From assembly GCF_001641635.1 (NCBI RefSeq), contig NZ_LUUB01000005.1:1-64000 (forward strand): a stretch of 64,000 nucleotides of DNA, written 5' to 3'. The DNA is from Bradyrhizobium centrolobii (lineage in GTDB: Bacteria; Pseudomonadota; Alphaproteobacteria; Rhizobiales; Xanthobacteraceae). This document shows positions 46,763-55,907 of the stretch, piece after piece (within the stretch, counting starts at the first letter, position 1; every line of letters starts with the position of its first letter). Position numbers and translations under genes: made by a program. The notes under the pieces were generated by a model. The model searched no databases and was not told the origin of the DNA. It was given only the letters and a program-made list of their open reading frames with translations.

Positions 46763-48865
46763 CTAGCTGTCCCCATCCAGCCTCACGAGCGCATCCAGCG
46801 CGACAACGCCTTCACCGGCTCGCCGGACGATCAGTGGATTTATCTCCGCATCCAGAACGCTGTACTCTTCCTCGATGGCAAGACGCGACAAGGCGACAAT
46901 TGCATTCGCAAGCGCTCCCAGGTCGCCGGCTGCCCTGCCACGATAGCCATTGAGAACGCGCGAGATGGCAAGCTCCGCGATCATTTGCCGGGCCACCTCG
47001 AGAGACACCGGCGCGAGGCGAATACTTCGGTCGCGATATACTTCTGTAAAGGTCCCTCCCGCCGCGAGCAGTACGATTGGACCTACATCTGCATCCTTAC
47101 GGTATCCAAGAAGAAGTTCACCGAGACCCGAAGTCATCGGTTGGACGAGGACGTGCGTCACGGAAGAGTCCTGGCACCTGTTAGCGACCTCTCTTACAAT
47201 GGATGCGATCGCAGCCCTCAGGGCGTTTTCGTCCTGGACGCCAAGAACGACTCCGCCGACGTCCGTCTTGTGCGCAATCGTGTCAGACAGAAGCTTGACG
47301 GCCACCGGGTAGGCAAACGGCAGATCGATTGTTGCAGCGTCGACCGGGATTACCGCAGAGGTCACATGAGGCACGCCGAGCTTTTCGAAGAGCTTATAGG
47401 CATCCCATTCGTTGAGTTGGGCGGGACCGGCACGTTTGAAAACCCGAGGGCGCGCCAGCACAGCCTTCGGCTCATGACGGGCAAAGGTCGCGGCTACTGC
47501 GTCAGCGCAAGCTTCCGGCGTTCGAAAGCTCGGAACGCCAGCTCTTGCAAGCATCGCAAGCGCCTCAGGAGCATCGGGCACGAGAAATGACACAAGAGGC
47601 TTGCCGGCGGCTGCACTTTCAATCACCGGCTTGACCGCAAGTTCGGGTTGGAGCCGCGCCGAAGAGCCCGTGACAGCGACAACGAGATCGAATTCCGGCC
47701 CAGACAACACAGTATCCAGGGCCGCTTTCATCACGTCGGGCCGCGTCCCCGCCATGGTGAGGTCTACGATCCGCTCGTGACCGACGTTAATGCCCGCATT
47801 CGTCAGCTGCTGGAGCGTCTCTTCGCTGGGTTTGACGACATTAATGCCGCGTAGTGCCAGGCCATCGACCACCATTGCTGCGCCGCCGCCCGTTGTGGTC
47901 AGCACGCCGACCCGCGGCGCCCGGTTCCTAACGGCCCCTATCGGAACACGACTCAGAAGCGGCAACGCTTCGATTAACGTTTCGAAATTTTCAACCCGAG
48001 CAATTCCGCAGTCAGCCAGGAAAGCGGCCGCAATGTCGTCTTCGCCTGCGAGCGCCCCGGTATGGGATAGCGCGAGCTCCGCGGCCTGCTCGGAGCGGCC
48101 GAGCTTGTATGCGACAACCGGCTTCTTGCGACGGGCTGCCTCGACGGCAAAACTCCGCAGATCCTCGGCATGGCGCAGGCTTTCTAAGAACAAGAGATAC
48201 CCTGTCACCGCGGGGTTATCGAGCGTCGCCGCGCAAATCTCTCCGAGGGTCAAATCAATCTCATTACCGACGGACAGCAGCCCAGCGAACCCGATCGAAC
48301 GCGCTTTTCCCCGGGAAACCAGCGCGCCCAACATGCTGCCGCTATGAGAGGCAACGAAGGTACCGCCTGCTGGCAAATCGGACTCTGCAAAAGCGGCGTT
48401 TGCGGTTAGAGCAACCCCATCGAGGAGGCTGACGACTCCAATGCTGGACGGCCCGAGAATGCGCAGGCCGGAAGTCTGCGCGACGTCCCGGAGTTGTCTG
48501 ACGCGTCGCAGGCCTTCAGGCCCGCCTTCCGAAAAGCCGGTTGCCAGAATTGTGGCAACGCGCACGCCGCATGCCGCACACTCCGCTACCGCTGAGATAA
48601 CATCGAGCGTCGGCGAGAGAATGAATGCATGTTCCGGCGCCTCCGGCAACGAGGACAATGACGGCCAAGCCCGTTCCCCAAACACCGTCTCGTGCCGTGG
48701 ATTGATGGGATAGATTTTTCCCTTGTACCCGGCCTGCCGGAGATATTGCAGCGGCCTCCCCGTTACCTTTGTGCGATCGCCCGACGCGCCGACGATGGCA
48801 ATGCTTTTCGGAGCTAAAAGCGCGCGGTAGAGGGGAGCAGGATCTGGCGACGCCTTATTCTGCAT
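46763..48865 (-). CDS. NDP-forming acyl-CoA synthetase (ACD family), copy 2
   Basis: 700 residues from ATG 48865, which overlaps the end of the acyl-CoA dehydrogenase gene (GTGATGCAGAATAA). CoA-binding LAPKSIAIVGASGDRTKVTG, LGPSSIGVVSL, likely phospho-His in ALSHTGALAGE, and ATP-grasp part GVPHVTSAVIPVDAATIDLP through AEINPLIV. It differs strongly from copy 1, so it probably serves another acid. Translationally coupled to the dehydrogenase: the acid would be activated and then desaturated. Confidence 0.9.
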   Translation of the reverse strand: MQNKASPDPAPLYRALLAPKSIAIVGASGDRTKVTGRPLQYLRQAGYKGKIYPINPRHETVFGERAWPSLSSLPEAPEHAFILSPTLDVISAVAECAACGVRVATILATGFSEGGPEGLRRVRQLRDVAQTSGLRILGPSSIGVVSLLDGVALTANAAFAESDLPAGGTFVASHSGSMLGALVSRGKARSIGFAGLLSVGNEIDLTLGEICAATLDNPAVTGYLLFLESLRHAEDLRSFAVEAARRKKPVVAYKLGRSEQAAELALSHTGALAGEDDIAAAFLADCGIARVENFETLIEALPLLSRVPIGAVRNRAPRVGVLTTTGGGAAMVVDGLALRGINVVKPSEETLQQLTNAGINVGHERIVDLTMAGTRPDVMKAALDTVLSGPEFDLVVAVTGSSARLQPELAVKPVIESAAAGKPLVSFLVPDAPEALAMLARAGVPSFRTPEACADAVAATFARHEPKAVLARPRVFKRAGPAQLNEWDAYKLFEKLGVPHVTSAVIPVDAATIDLPFAYPVAVKLLSDTIAHKTDVGGVVLGVQDENALRAAIASIVREVANRCQDSSVTHVLVQPMTSGLGELLLGYRKDADVGPIVLLAAGGTFTEVYRDRSIRLAPVSLEVARQMIAELAISRVLNGYRGRAAGDLGALANAIVALSRLAIEEEYSVLDAEINPLIVRRAGEGVVALDALVRLDGDS

Positions 48866-50018
48866 CACGGACCTGTGTCCCTCGCTGATCGAACCTGCGG
48901 TCAAACAGCTCTTCCGCAATCCGGTTTTTCAGAATTTCCGTCGAGCCGCCTGCGATCATCCAGCCGCGCGTTCTGCGCATGCAGTATTCGGCGAGCGCCT
49001 CCTGGCTGTAGCCCAGCCCTCCCATGACCTGCACGGCTTCGTTGGCCACCTCGAATCCAGCCTGATTGCAGGCAAGTTTTGCCAGCGCCGTATCTAACGC
49101 CCTCGGCAAGCCATTGGGGACGCGCGCCGCGCGATAAAGCAGAAGTTGTGCTGCTTCGAGCTTCAGCGCCATATCGGCAAACTTCCACTGCAAGCCTTGG
49201 AATTCGCAGAGGGGGCGACCGAACTGCTTTCGGGTTTGAGCGTGATCTCGCGCCAGCTCGAATGCGAAGCGTCCAAGCGCGAGCGATCGTGACGAGTTGC
49301 CCAGACGCTCGACATTGAACCCAGCTATTTGTTTTTTGAAGCCTCCCGCGCCGAGGAGGACGTTCTCGGCCGGGATGCGGCATTCTTCAAAGTAGAGCTG
49401 GCTCCATTCCTCACCGCTCATGAACGGGGAAGCCTTGCCAATCGTGAATCCTGGCGTGCCCCGCTCCACAAGCACGGAGCCGATACCGCCCACACCCGGC
49501 CCGAAGCGCACATAGACCAGAAACACCGACGCGTCGGGGCTGTGCGTCCCGAAGATCTTCGTTCCGCTGATGATATAGTGGTCCCCATCCTTTCGCGCGG
49601 ATGTCTTCAATTCAGTGAGGGCGGATCCGGCATCCGGCTCGGTCATGCCGAGGCTGATGACTGTACGGCCGGCCAAGAGATCGGGAAGAAAGCGCTGCTT
49701 CTGTTCAGGATTTGCGTATTCGACGAATGTGCGAATGGGGCCAAAGTTTCCCGCCTGCACGACGTCGGCACTTCGCGGACAGACAGAAGCGATCTGCTCG
49801 ATCGCGATAACGGCATCCATGAGCGATCCGCCCTGACCGCCGTCAGTCTCACTGAACGCAATTCCCAGCAAGCCCTGTTTCGCGAGCAGCTGGGCCACCT
49901 CAAACGGAAATCGAGGATCGTGAGCGCGACGGACGGCTCCGGCGGCAAGCTTGGCTTCTGCAAAACGACGGACAGAGTCGGCAAAGGCTAGCTGCTCTTC
50001 AGTAAGGTCGCGGTTCAT
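48855..50018 (-). CDS. Acyl-CoA dehydrogenase
   Basis: 387 residues, normal for the family. FAD and substrate blocks present: LGMTEPDAGSALTELKTSA, FGTHSPDASVF, ARDHAQTRKQFGRPLCEFQG, QVMGGLGYSQE and the C-terminal AGGSTEILKNRIAEEL with the typical glutamate. Desaturates an acyl-CoA. First gene of the leftward set ending in the aldehyde dehydrogenase at 43867, divergent from a LysR regulator 113 bases away that probably controls it. Confidence 0.92.
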   Translation of the reverse strand: MNRDLTEEQLAFADSVRRFAEAKLAAGAVRRAHDPRFPFEVAQLLAKQGLLGIAFSETDGGQGGSLMDAVIAIEQIASVCPRSADVVQAGNFGPIRTFVEYANPEQKQRFLPDLLAGRTVISLGMTEPDAGSALTELKTSARKDGDHYIISGTKIFGTHSPDASVFLVYVRFGPGVGGIGSVLVERGTPGFTIGKASPFMSGEEWSQLYFEECRIPAENVLLGAGGFKKQIAGFNVERLGNSSRSLALGRFAFELARDHAQTRKQFGRPLCEFQGLQWKFADMALKLEAAQLLLYRAARVPNGLPRALDTALAKLACNQAGFEVANEAVQVMGGLGYSQEALAEYCMRRTRGWMIAGGSTEILKNRIAEELFDRRFDQRGTQVRDAE

Positions 50019-50092
50019 CGGTTAAGCCTGCCATGTCAGATCTGCTCGACCCCGGTTTCACAAATGCTCGTTTGACCCGCAACTCTATAAAG

Positions 50093-50108
50093 GTTATGTC
50101 CTAATAAC
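50093..50108. promoter_or_regulatory. Candidate LysR operator
   Basis: Perfect inverted repeat GTTAT-N6-ATAAC containing the T-N11-A pattern of LysR-type sites. It lies in the 113-base divergent gap between the acyl-CoA dehydrogenase and LysR genes, the position expected for autoregulation plus activation of the operon. Confidence 0.5.
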
Positions 50109-50131
50109 ATTTAGTAATGCTTGGTGGACTT

Positions 50132-51028
50132 ATGACCGAATTGATGCCGCCCCTAAATCCGCTCCATGTCTTCGATGTCACCGCCCGCCTTGGAAGCTTT
50201 ACCAAAGCGGCGCAGAAGATGCGGGTAACTCAACCAGCGATTAGCCGACAAATCCGGACTCTCGAGAACTTTCTCGGTGTTCAGCTTTTCGATCGCGACA
50301 GGCAGGGCGCGAGAATCACGCCGATCGGCGAACAGTTTCACCGCCAGATCACCCCTGCATTCCAGATCATTTCAAGAGCAGCTACAAATCTTACCGAAAT
50401 GCGACAGACCGAACCTCTCAGAGTCCGCGCGTATACGACCTTCGCGTCCAAGTGGCTCATCCCACGTCTGCCATCATTCTACGTTGCATATCCGAACATC
50501 AAATTGGACATCAGCAACGTCGTTGCGCCCGTTGATTTTGCTAGGGACAGAATCGATCTAGCAATTCAGTTCGGGAGCGGACGTTGGCCCGCTGCCGAAT
50601 CTGAACTTTTGTTCAAAGACCTAATACAACCCGTCTGCAGTCCAAAACTCTTAAAGAAGGTTCGGCTTGCCGAATTGGATGACCTCAAGAACGTACAGCT
50701 GCTTCATTCGCACTATCGCCGCACCGATTGGCATGATTGGCTCGCGGCGGTTCGTCGCACGGACCTTCTGCCCAACAACAATGAAGTCAGCTTTTCGTCA
50801 TCTGTTCTGACCTATCAGGCGGCCATCGAGGGTGTTGGCGTTGCAATCGGACAGATTCATCTTCTTAAGAATGAGTTGAACAGTGGGACGCTTGTGCCGC
50901 TATTCAGTGCTCCTTTCGAAAGAAAGCTCGCACACTACGTTGCGTGGCCAAAGAGCAAATCGCTGAATAGAAGAGCCCGCAGTTTTCTGAGTTGGCTGCG
51001 GGCGCAGCTAAGGGACACCTCCAGGTAG
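50132..51028 (+). CDS. LysR-family regulator (GcvA-like)
   Basis: 298 residues from ATG 50132 (MTELMPPLNPLHVFDV), preceded by GGTGGA; an upstream ATG at 50117 is less favoured. N-terminal winged helix (TARLGSFTKAAQKMRVTQPA, ISRQIRTLENFLGVQLFDRD) and a LysR substrate domain resembling GcvA (RVRAYTTFASKWLIPRLPSF, ending LVPLFSAPFERKLAHYVAWP). Divergent from the acyl-CoA dehydrogenase operon, its probable target. Effector unknown. Confidence 0.9.
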   Translation: MTELMPPLNPLHVFDVTARLGSFTKAAQKMRVTQPAISRQIRTLENFLGVQLFDRDRQGARITPIGEQFHRQITPAFQIISRAATNLTEMRQTEPLRVRAYTTFASKWLIPRLPSFYVAYPNIKLDISNVVAPVDFARDRIDLAIQFGSGRWPAAESELLFKDLIQPVCSPKLLKKVRLAELDDLKNVQLLHSHYRRTDWHDWLAAVRRTDLLPNNNEVSFSSSVLTYQAAIEGVGVAIGQIHLLKNELNSGTLVPLFSAPFERKLAHYVAWPKSKSLNRRARSFLSWLRAQLRDTSR

Positions 51029-51301
51029 ATTCGATGAGGCGACCATGATGACTCCAGCGGACGCTCCTGCGGCCGAGAAAGGGCCTTATCGATGTCCGAG
51101 CAGCTCACGTAGCGTTCCGAAATGTAAGTCAGGCCTAACGCCTGCGCGAGATCGTCGGTCGAGCAGCGGGAAACGCGCACAGGTTCCTGCACCTTAGGGT
51201 GGCCGTCTGGCGCGCTCCACTCCTAGAGAGTCGAGCCTGTCTGGGCCCCTGCTCGACTTGATCTTGGCGTTCCATCCAACTCAGCAGAGCTGAGCCCACT
51301 G
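51029..51301. other. Short intergenic stretch
   Basis: Between convergent lysR and ald. No gene recognised. Confidence 0.4.
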
Positions 51302-51333
51302 AAAAAGGGGGGCCACTCCGAGAGAGTGGCCCC
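51302..51333 (-). terminator. Rho-independent terminator of ald
   Basis: In the minus-strand transcript GGGGCCACTC pairs perfectly with GAGTGGCCCC (10 bp, loop of five), followed by CC and a run of five U. Lies about 42 bases past the ald stop. Best-formed terminator in the window. Confidence 0.88.
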
Positions 51334-51374
51334 ACAAGTCAGGGAGGAAACGCCCCACTAGGGAGCCTCTGGGA

Positions 51375-52487
51375 TCAGGCCGCAGCCTGTTCGATCGGTG
51401 AGAATGGCAGGCCGAGGCTCTCGGCGACGGCTTTATAAGTTAGTCGGCCTCGATAGACGTTCAGACCTGCGCGCAGGTGCGGATTTACCAGCACGGCACC
51501 AAATCCCTTGTTGGCAAGCGCCAAACCAAACGGCAGCGTAGCGTTGTTCAAGGCTTGGCTTGAGGTAAGCGGGACGGCTCCCGGCATATTTGCCACGCAG
51601 TAATGAATGACACCATCGACCTCGTACGTTGGCTCCGCGTGCGTGGTGGGACGCGATGTCTCGAAGCATCCGCCCTGGTCGATAGCGACGTCCACAACCA
51701 CGGAGCCTTTGCGCATCGAGCCCAACATCCCGCGTGTGACAAGCTTCGGCGCGCTCGCGCCCGGGACAAGCACCGCTCCAATGACAACATCCGCCGCGAA
51801 TACCTCTTCCTCGACGGCATCGATTGTCGAGAACCTGGTACGAACGCGACCTTCAAACAGCTCGTCCAACTCGCGGAGTCGGGGAATCGAGCGATCGAGA
51901 ATTGTGACCTCGGCACCGAGGCCCGCCGCCATCCGCGCCGCATGCGTACCGACGACTCCGCCTCCGATCACGACGATACGGGCGGGCTGGACGCCAGGCA
52001 CGCCGCCGATTAAGAGCCCCCGTCCGCCAGCAGACCGCCGTAGGGCCGCACCGGCCGCTTCGATTGCCAGCCGGCCTGCGACCTCACTCATAGGCGCGAG
52101 CAGCGGCAGCCCTCCTTGCGCATCGGTTACTGTCTCGTAGGCGATCGCGGTACACCCCGATTTCAGAAGCCCTTTCGCCTGTTCGGGGTCTGGCGCGAGA
52201 TGCAGATAGGTGAAAAGGATCTGATTCTCGCGCAACCAGGTCCATTCGGACGGCTGAGGCTCCTTGACTTTCACGATCATTTCGCTCGAGGTGAACACCT
52301 CGCGCGCGGAGCTCAGAATCGTTGCGCCGGCCTTCCGATAATTGTCGTCGGCCGCACCGATACCGGCGCCGGCATTGGTTTCGACCAGTACGCTATGGCC
52401 GGCGGCCACATATTCGCGGACAGCACCGGGCGTCAGGCCCACGCGATATTCGTGCGTCTTGATTTCCTTGGGAACACCGACCTTCAT
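51375..52487 (-). CDS. ald: Alanine dehydrogenase
   Basis: 370 residues, full length. Start MKVGVPKEIKTHEYRVGLTP, the substrate-binding KVKEPQ lysine and TYLHLA histidine, NAD Rossmann motif VVIGGGVVGTHAARMA near 170-185, VDVAIDQGGCFETSRPT, and HYCVANMPGAVPLTSSQALN. Reversibly converts L-alanine to pyruvate and ammonia with NAD. It would recycle the alanine formed when the pyruvate-dependent class III aminotransferase at 24 kb deaminates amines. Own terminator at 51302. Expression control not visible. Confidence 0.95.
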   Translation of the reverse strand: MKVGVPKEIKTHEYRVGLTPGAVREYVAAGHSVLVETNAGAGIGAADDNYRKAGATILSSAREVFTSSEMIVKVKEPQPSEWTWLRENQILFTYLHLAPDPEQAKGLLKSGCTAIAYETVTDAQGGLPLLAPMSEVAGRLAIEAAGAALRRSAGGRGLLIGGVPGVQPARIVVIGGGVVGTHAARMAAGLGAEVTILDRSIPRLRELDELFEGRVRTRFSTIDAVEEEVFAADVVIGAVLVPGASAPKLVTRGMLGSMRKGSVVVDVAIDQGGCFETSRPTTHAEPTYEVDGVIHYCVANMPGAVPLTSSQALNNATLPFGLALANKGFGAVLVNPHLRAGLNVYRGRLTYKAVAESLGLPFSPIEQAAA

Positions 52488-53012
52488 CTGTAATCTCCTA
52501 ACTTTTCGAGAAGATTATAGTCCGGACGCACGCTGCGAACGCGCGACAAGCTTGGAGCTTTACGCAGAAATTCAGCTATTTTTTACGCTACTGAGCCGGA
52601 TTTCAAACGCAAGAGCGTCGGCTAGGTAGATGTAGAGATTATCGAGCCGAATCGGGAAGTAAAAAATCCCGGATCGGAGGACACTATTCCCCAGTGTGCA
52701 GGCGTCAGGATCGCGACGGAAATCAGGGACCAGATTGGCGGAGCAGGTCCACACCGGTCGGCAAAAGCCCCAAGGGCGGAGTATCGCGGGGATTGCTGAC
52801 CGAAACATGGATGCTCGAATCTGCCGCCGGCCTCAAACAAATGCAGGATTTCGGCCAACAGCGATCCTCGCCAAAATTCAACTCGGCGAAGCCCATAATA
52901 TCCCCAATGCATCTTCGGACCCACCCCTTCAGAATGCTGTCGGCGAGTCGACTTGGAGCGTACTGCTCGGCGACGTTTTGTGCCATGGCGGCCTGCAATT
53001 GAGAGCTGATCA
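52488..53012. other. Gap upstream of broken aldehyde dehydrogenase
   Basis: Divergent region between ald and the aldehyde dehydrogenase relic. Several overlapping frames but no family recognised. Confidence 0.3.
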
Positions 53013-54499
53013 GTGTCTCGTATCTCCTTGGAACTTTCGCGCGGCGACTTGGTCGAGTCCCACAACTTCATCGATGGCAACTGGACCAAAGGTGTCGAAT
53101 GCCGACAGCTCGCCGTCACCGACCCGAGCGACGGCAGCCTGCTCTCGAACGTGCCCGACAGCGGCGCGGCCGAGGCGAAGGCCGCCGTCGATGCCGCGCA
53201 GGCCGCCTTCAAAGCGTGGCGCGGGATGCCGGCGCGCGATCGCGCAGGGATTCTCAAGCGCTGGAACGATGCGATCGTTCGCGCATCGGGATGATTTGGC
53301 ACGCCTCATTTCGCGCGAACAGGGTAAACCGCTTTCCGAAGGCCGGGGCGAAGTGCTGTATGCGGCCAGCTATGTGGAGTGGTTCGGCGAACAGGCGACG
53401 CGCGCGAACGGCGAAGTGATCCCTAGCCCGTTCCGCAACAAGCGGATGCTTGCCGTGCGCGATCCTGTCGGCGTGGTCGCGGTCGTCACACCCTGGAACT
53501 TTCCCGCCGCGATGATCGCGCGCAAGATCGCGCCGGCGCTCGCCGCGGGCTGCACCGTGATCGCAAAGCCCGCCGAAGACACGCCTCTCGTCGCTCTCGC
53601 TCTCGTGAAATTGGCGCAAGAGGCGGGGGTCCCTCCCGGTGCTATCAACATCGTCACTGCGGGAACGTACGCCCACTGTGGTCGACGTATGGCTCGGCGA
53701 CGACCGAGTGCGCAAGATCAGCTTTACGGGGAGCACGCCCGTTGGCAAGCATCTGGCGCGGGACTCTGCATCCACGTTGAAGAGGCTCTCGCTCGAACTC
53801 GGCGGCAATGCCCCCTTTATCGTTTTCGATGACGCCAACATCGACGCCGCTGTAGAGGGCCTGATGGCCGCAAAATTCCGCAACGGAGGGCAGACCTGCG
53901 TGTGCCCGAATCGCGTGTACGTGCACGACGTCGTTCATGACGTGTTTGTGGCCAAACTCGCGGAGCGCGTCAGTGCGCTGAAGGTCGGCCCCGCAAGCGA
54001 TCCGACCTCTCAGATTGGACCCATGATCAACGACCGCGCAGTGGAGAAGATCGAGCGGCATGTGCGAGACGCAGTCTCTCAGGGCGCGCGGATCGTCGTC
54101 GGCGGCGAGCGCATTCGCAATCCCGACGCGCCGCGAGCCGCCTACTTCGCTCCGACGGTCCTTGTGGGTGCAACACCGTCGATGGTGTGCTCATGCGAAG
54201 AAACGTTCGGCCCCATCGTACCTGTCACCCGCTTTCGCGATGAAGCCGAAGTGGTCGCGCAGGCGAATGCCACTCCATTCGGACTTGCTGCGTACTTCTA
54301 CACCGAGAGTCCTGCGCGCATCTGGCGCTTGGCCGAGGCGCTCGAATGCGGCATTGTCGGCATCAACGAAGGTGTTTTCTCCGCGGAGGCCGCGCCCTTC
54401 GGCGGCGTCAAGGAGTCGGGCTACGGCCGCGAAGGCTCGGTGCACGGCCTCGATGATTACCAGAACATCAAGTACCTCTGCCAGGATGCACTCGAGTGA
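53013..54499 (+). pseudogene. Aldehyde dehydrogenase with two frameshifts
   Basis: Three consecutive frames carry one GabD-like protein. 53013-53290 has HNFIDGNWTKG to RWNDAIVRASG. The middle, 53290-53665, has DDLARLISREQGKPLSEGRG and TPWNFPAAMIARKIAPALAA. The last, 53665-54499, has VRKISFTGSTPVGK, LELGGNAP, catalytic Cys in GGQTCVCPNRVYV and EETFGPIVPVTRF. Shifts lie near 53288 and 53665 (GTCACTGCGGGAACG where the family has AGR-ERTPT). Each could be one base. No complete enzyme can be made. The opening codon would be GTG. Two intact aldehyde dehydrogenases exist elsewhere in the window. Confidence 0.88.
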
Positions 54500-54790
54500 C
54501 CCGCCCCATAATCCCATTCAAGGTCGCCCGCACCGTGGGCCGTAAGCAGATCGGTTCGTGGCTCTGCATGACGAATCCCTCGTTCACCGAAATGAGGTAA
54601 CCGCCGGCTTCGACTGGCTGCTGATCGACGCGCCCACCACCTGCGCAAAAACGCTGGCGGTCCTGCAGGCTATCCGGCCCTATCATAGCCAGCCGGTGAT
54701 GCGCCCATGCGCTGTGACGCTTCGCTGATCAAGCAGTTATTGGACATCAGCGCGCAAACCGCCCTGCTAGCGATGGTCGAGGAGGAGCAA
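54500..54790 (+). pseudogene. HpaI/HpcH-type aldolase relic
   Basis: Plus-strand pieces in several frames: [19 protein letters not shown], then [24 protein letters not shown] and [20 protein letters not shown]. These follow 4-hydroxy-2-oxoheptanedioate-type aldolases ([20 protein letters not shown] is the family pattern). At least three frame changes, and the C-terminal half is gone. It follows the broken aldehyde dehydrogenase directly, so an aldolase-dehydrogenase pair was lost together. Confidence 0.7.
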
Positions 54791-55260
54791 GGCACGTGGG
54801 ATGGCTCCCATTGCTCTCCGACGATAGCGTTCCGGTGTAGCTCAGCGCGAACACCACCGGACAACCGGAGAGGCACAACGCAGTCGCGATGTAATCGTGA
54901 TCTTGAGGGGCACTCTTTGGCCGCTCGCTCGCATATGCCGCCTGCTGGGCCCGGTCCGCTTGCCGCGATCCGCATGTCCCAGTTGGTGTCGCAAAACAGG
55001 GTCTAAGAGATTCCGCGGCGGTGCCAACGTGCGAGTCATCGGGATATCAGAACGACGAGCGCGCCGAGGCTAACCGTCTCGTCGCCAACAAGAGCTCGTA
55101 ATGGCCATCTCCTTTCGAGCATCCCGATCGCAGGCCGGTACGATTGAAGAGGACGTTGGCTTACGCAATCAGCGAAACATCCGCGCCACAAAGTTCAGCT
55201 TGGAAGTATTGACCGGGCGCCCCCCATCACTCCAGCTTCGGGTCTCGAGGTCGCGCTTTC
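54791..55260. other. Gap downstream of F420 operon
   Basis: No gene recognised between the aldolase relic and the end of ribA. No clear terminator for the leftward F420 operon found. Confidence 0.35.
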
Positions 55261-55898
55261 CTATATCTGCGTTGCTGCCGTCTTCGGTTCGGCACCTCGC
55301 CGATGCCACGTCGTATCGCGGCACATACGTGCCGCCTTGGCCTCAAGATACTCTCTGTTGAACGGAGTACCAATCCCGACGCAAGGCACCAATTCCGTCA
55401 CCTGTACCCCAGCGCTGCGTAACGCCGCTGCCTTCGCGGGATTAGCACTCATGAGCCTGATCGAGGATATCTCGAGAACCGAGAGCATCCTCGCTGCATC
55501 GGAATAGTCCCGCTCATCGTCTGAATATCCCAGCATGCGATTTGCCGCGAACGTATCCAGTCCAGCTTCCTGCAGGACGTACGCGTCAATCTTGGACGCT
55601 AGCCCAATCCCGCGGCCTTCCTGGCGCAGGTAGATGATCCATCCCTGCTCAACATCGAGCGTCGACAGTGCCCGCTTGAGCTGCGAGCCGCAATCACACC
55701 GCAAAGAACCAAAGACATCGCCGTTAGACACTCCGAGTGGATTCGTACGAGCGGTACGCCCGAAGGGTCGCCGACCTTGATCGCAAAGTGATCGGTCCGG
55801 GACAGACCGTCGAAGGTGTAGAACCTGGCCGGCCGGGTCAGACCGTCGAGCGGGATGAGGGAAATGGCCCGAACGCCTACCTTAGCTGTGTGCATCAT
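55261..55898 (-). pseudogene. ribA: GTP cyclohydrolase II (RibA), one-base frameshift
   Basis: From ATG 55898 the frame runs LDGLTRPARFYTFDGL, HFAIKVGDPSG, VPLVRIHSECLT and then leaves the family. From 55725 the next frame gives GDVFGSLRCDCGSQL, LRQEGRGIGLASKIDAYVLQ, LSVLEISSIRLMSANPAKAA and TPFNREYLEAKA. The family motif is HSECLTGDVFGSLRCDCG, so one G is missing near 55719-55724 (ACGGCG for ACGGGCG), between the zinc-ligand cysteines. GTP cyclohydrolase II makes the pyrimidine that leads to riboflavin and to the ribityl-diaminouracil used for the F420 precursor FO. It starts 9 bases after cofE, so it belongs to the F420 operon. Otherwise well conserved: a fresh lesion or a sequence error. 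Confidence 0.88.
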
Positions 55899-55907
55899 CA
55901 GGTCTCA

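Noticed and set aside
46751..47590. 279-codon plus-strand frame opposite the second acyl-CoA synthetase
   Set aside because: Antisense shadow of the ATP-grasp region.
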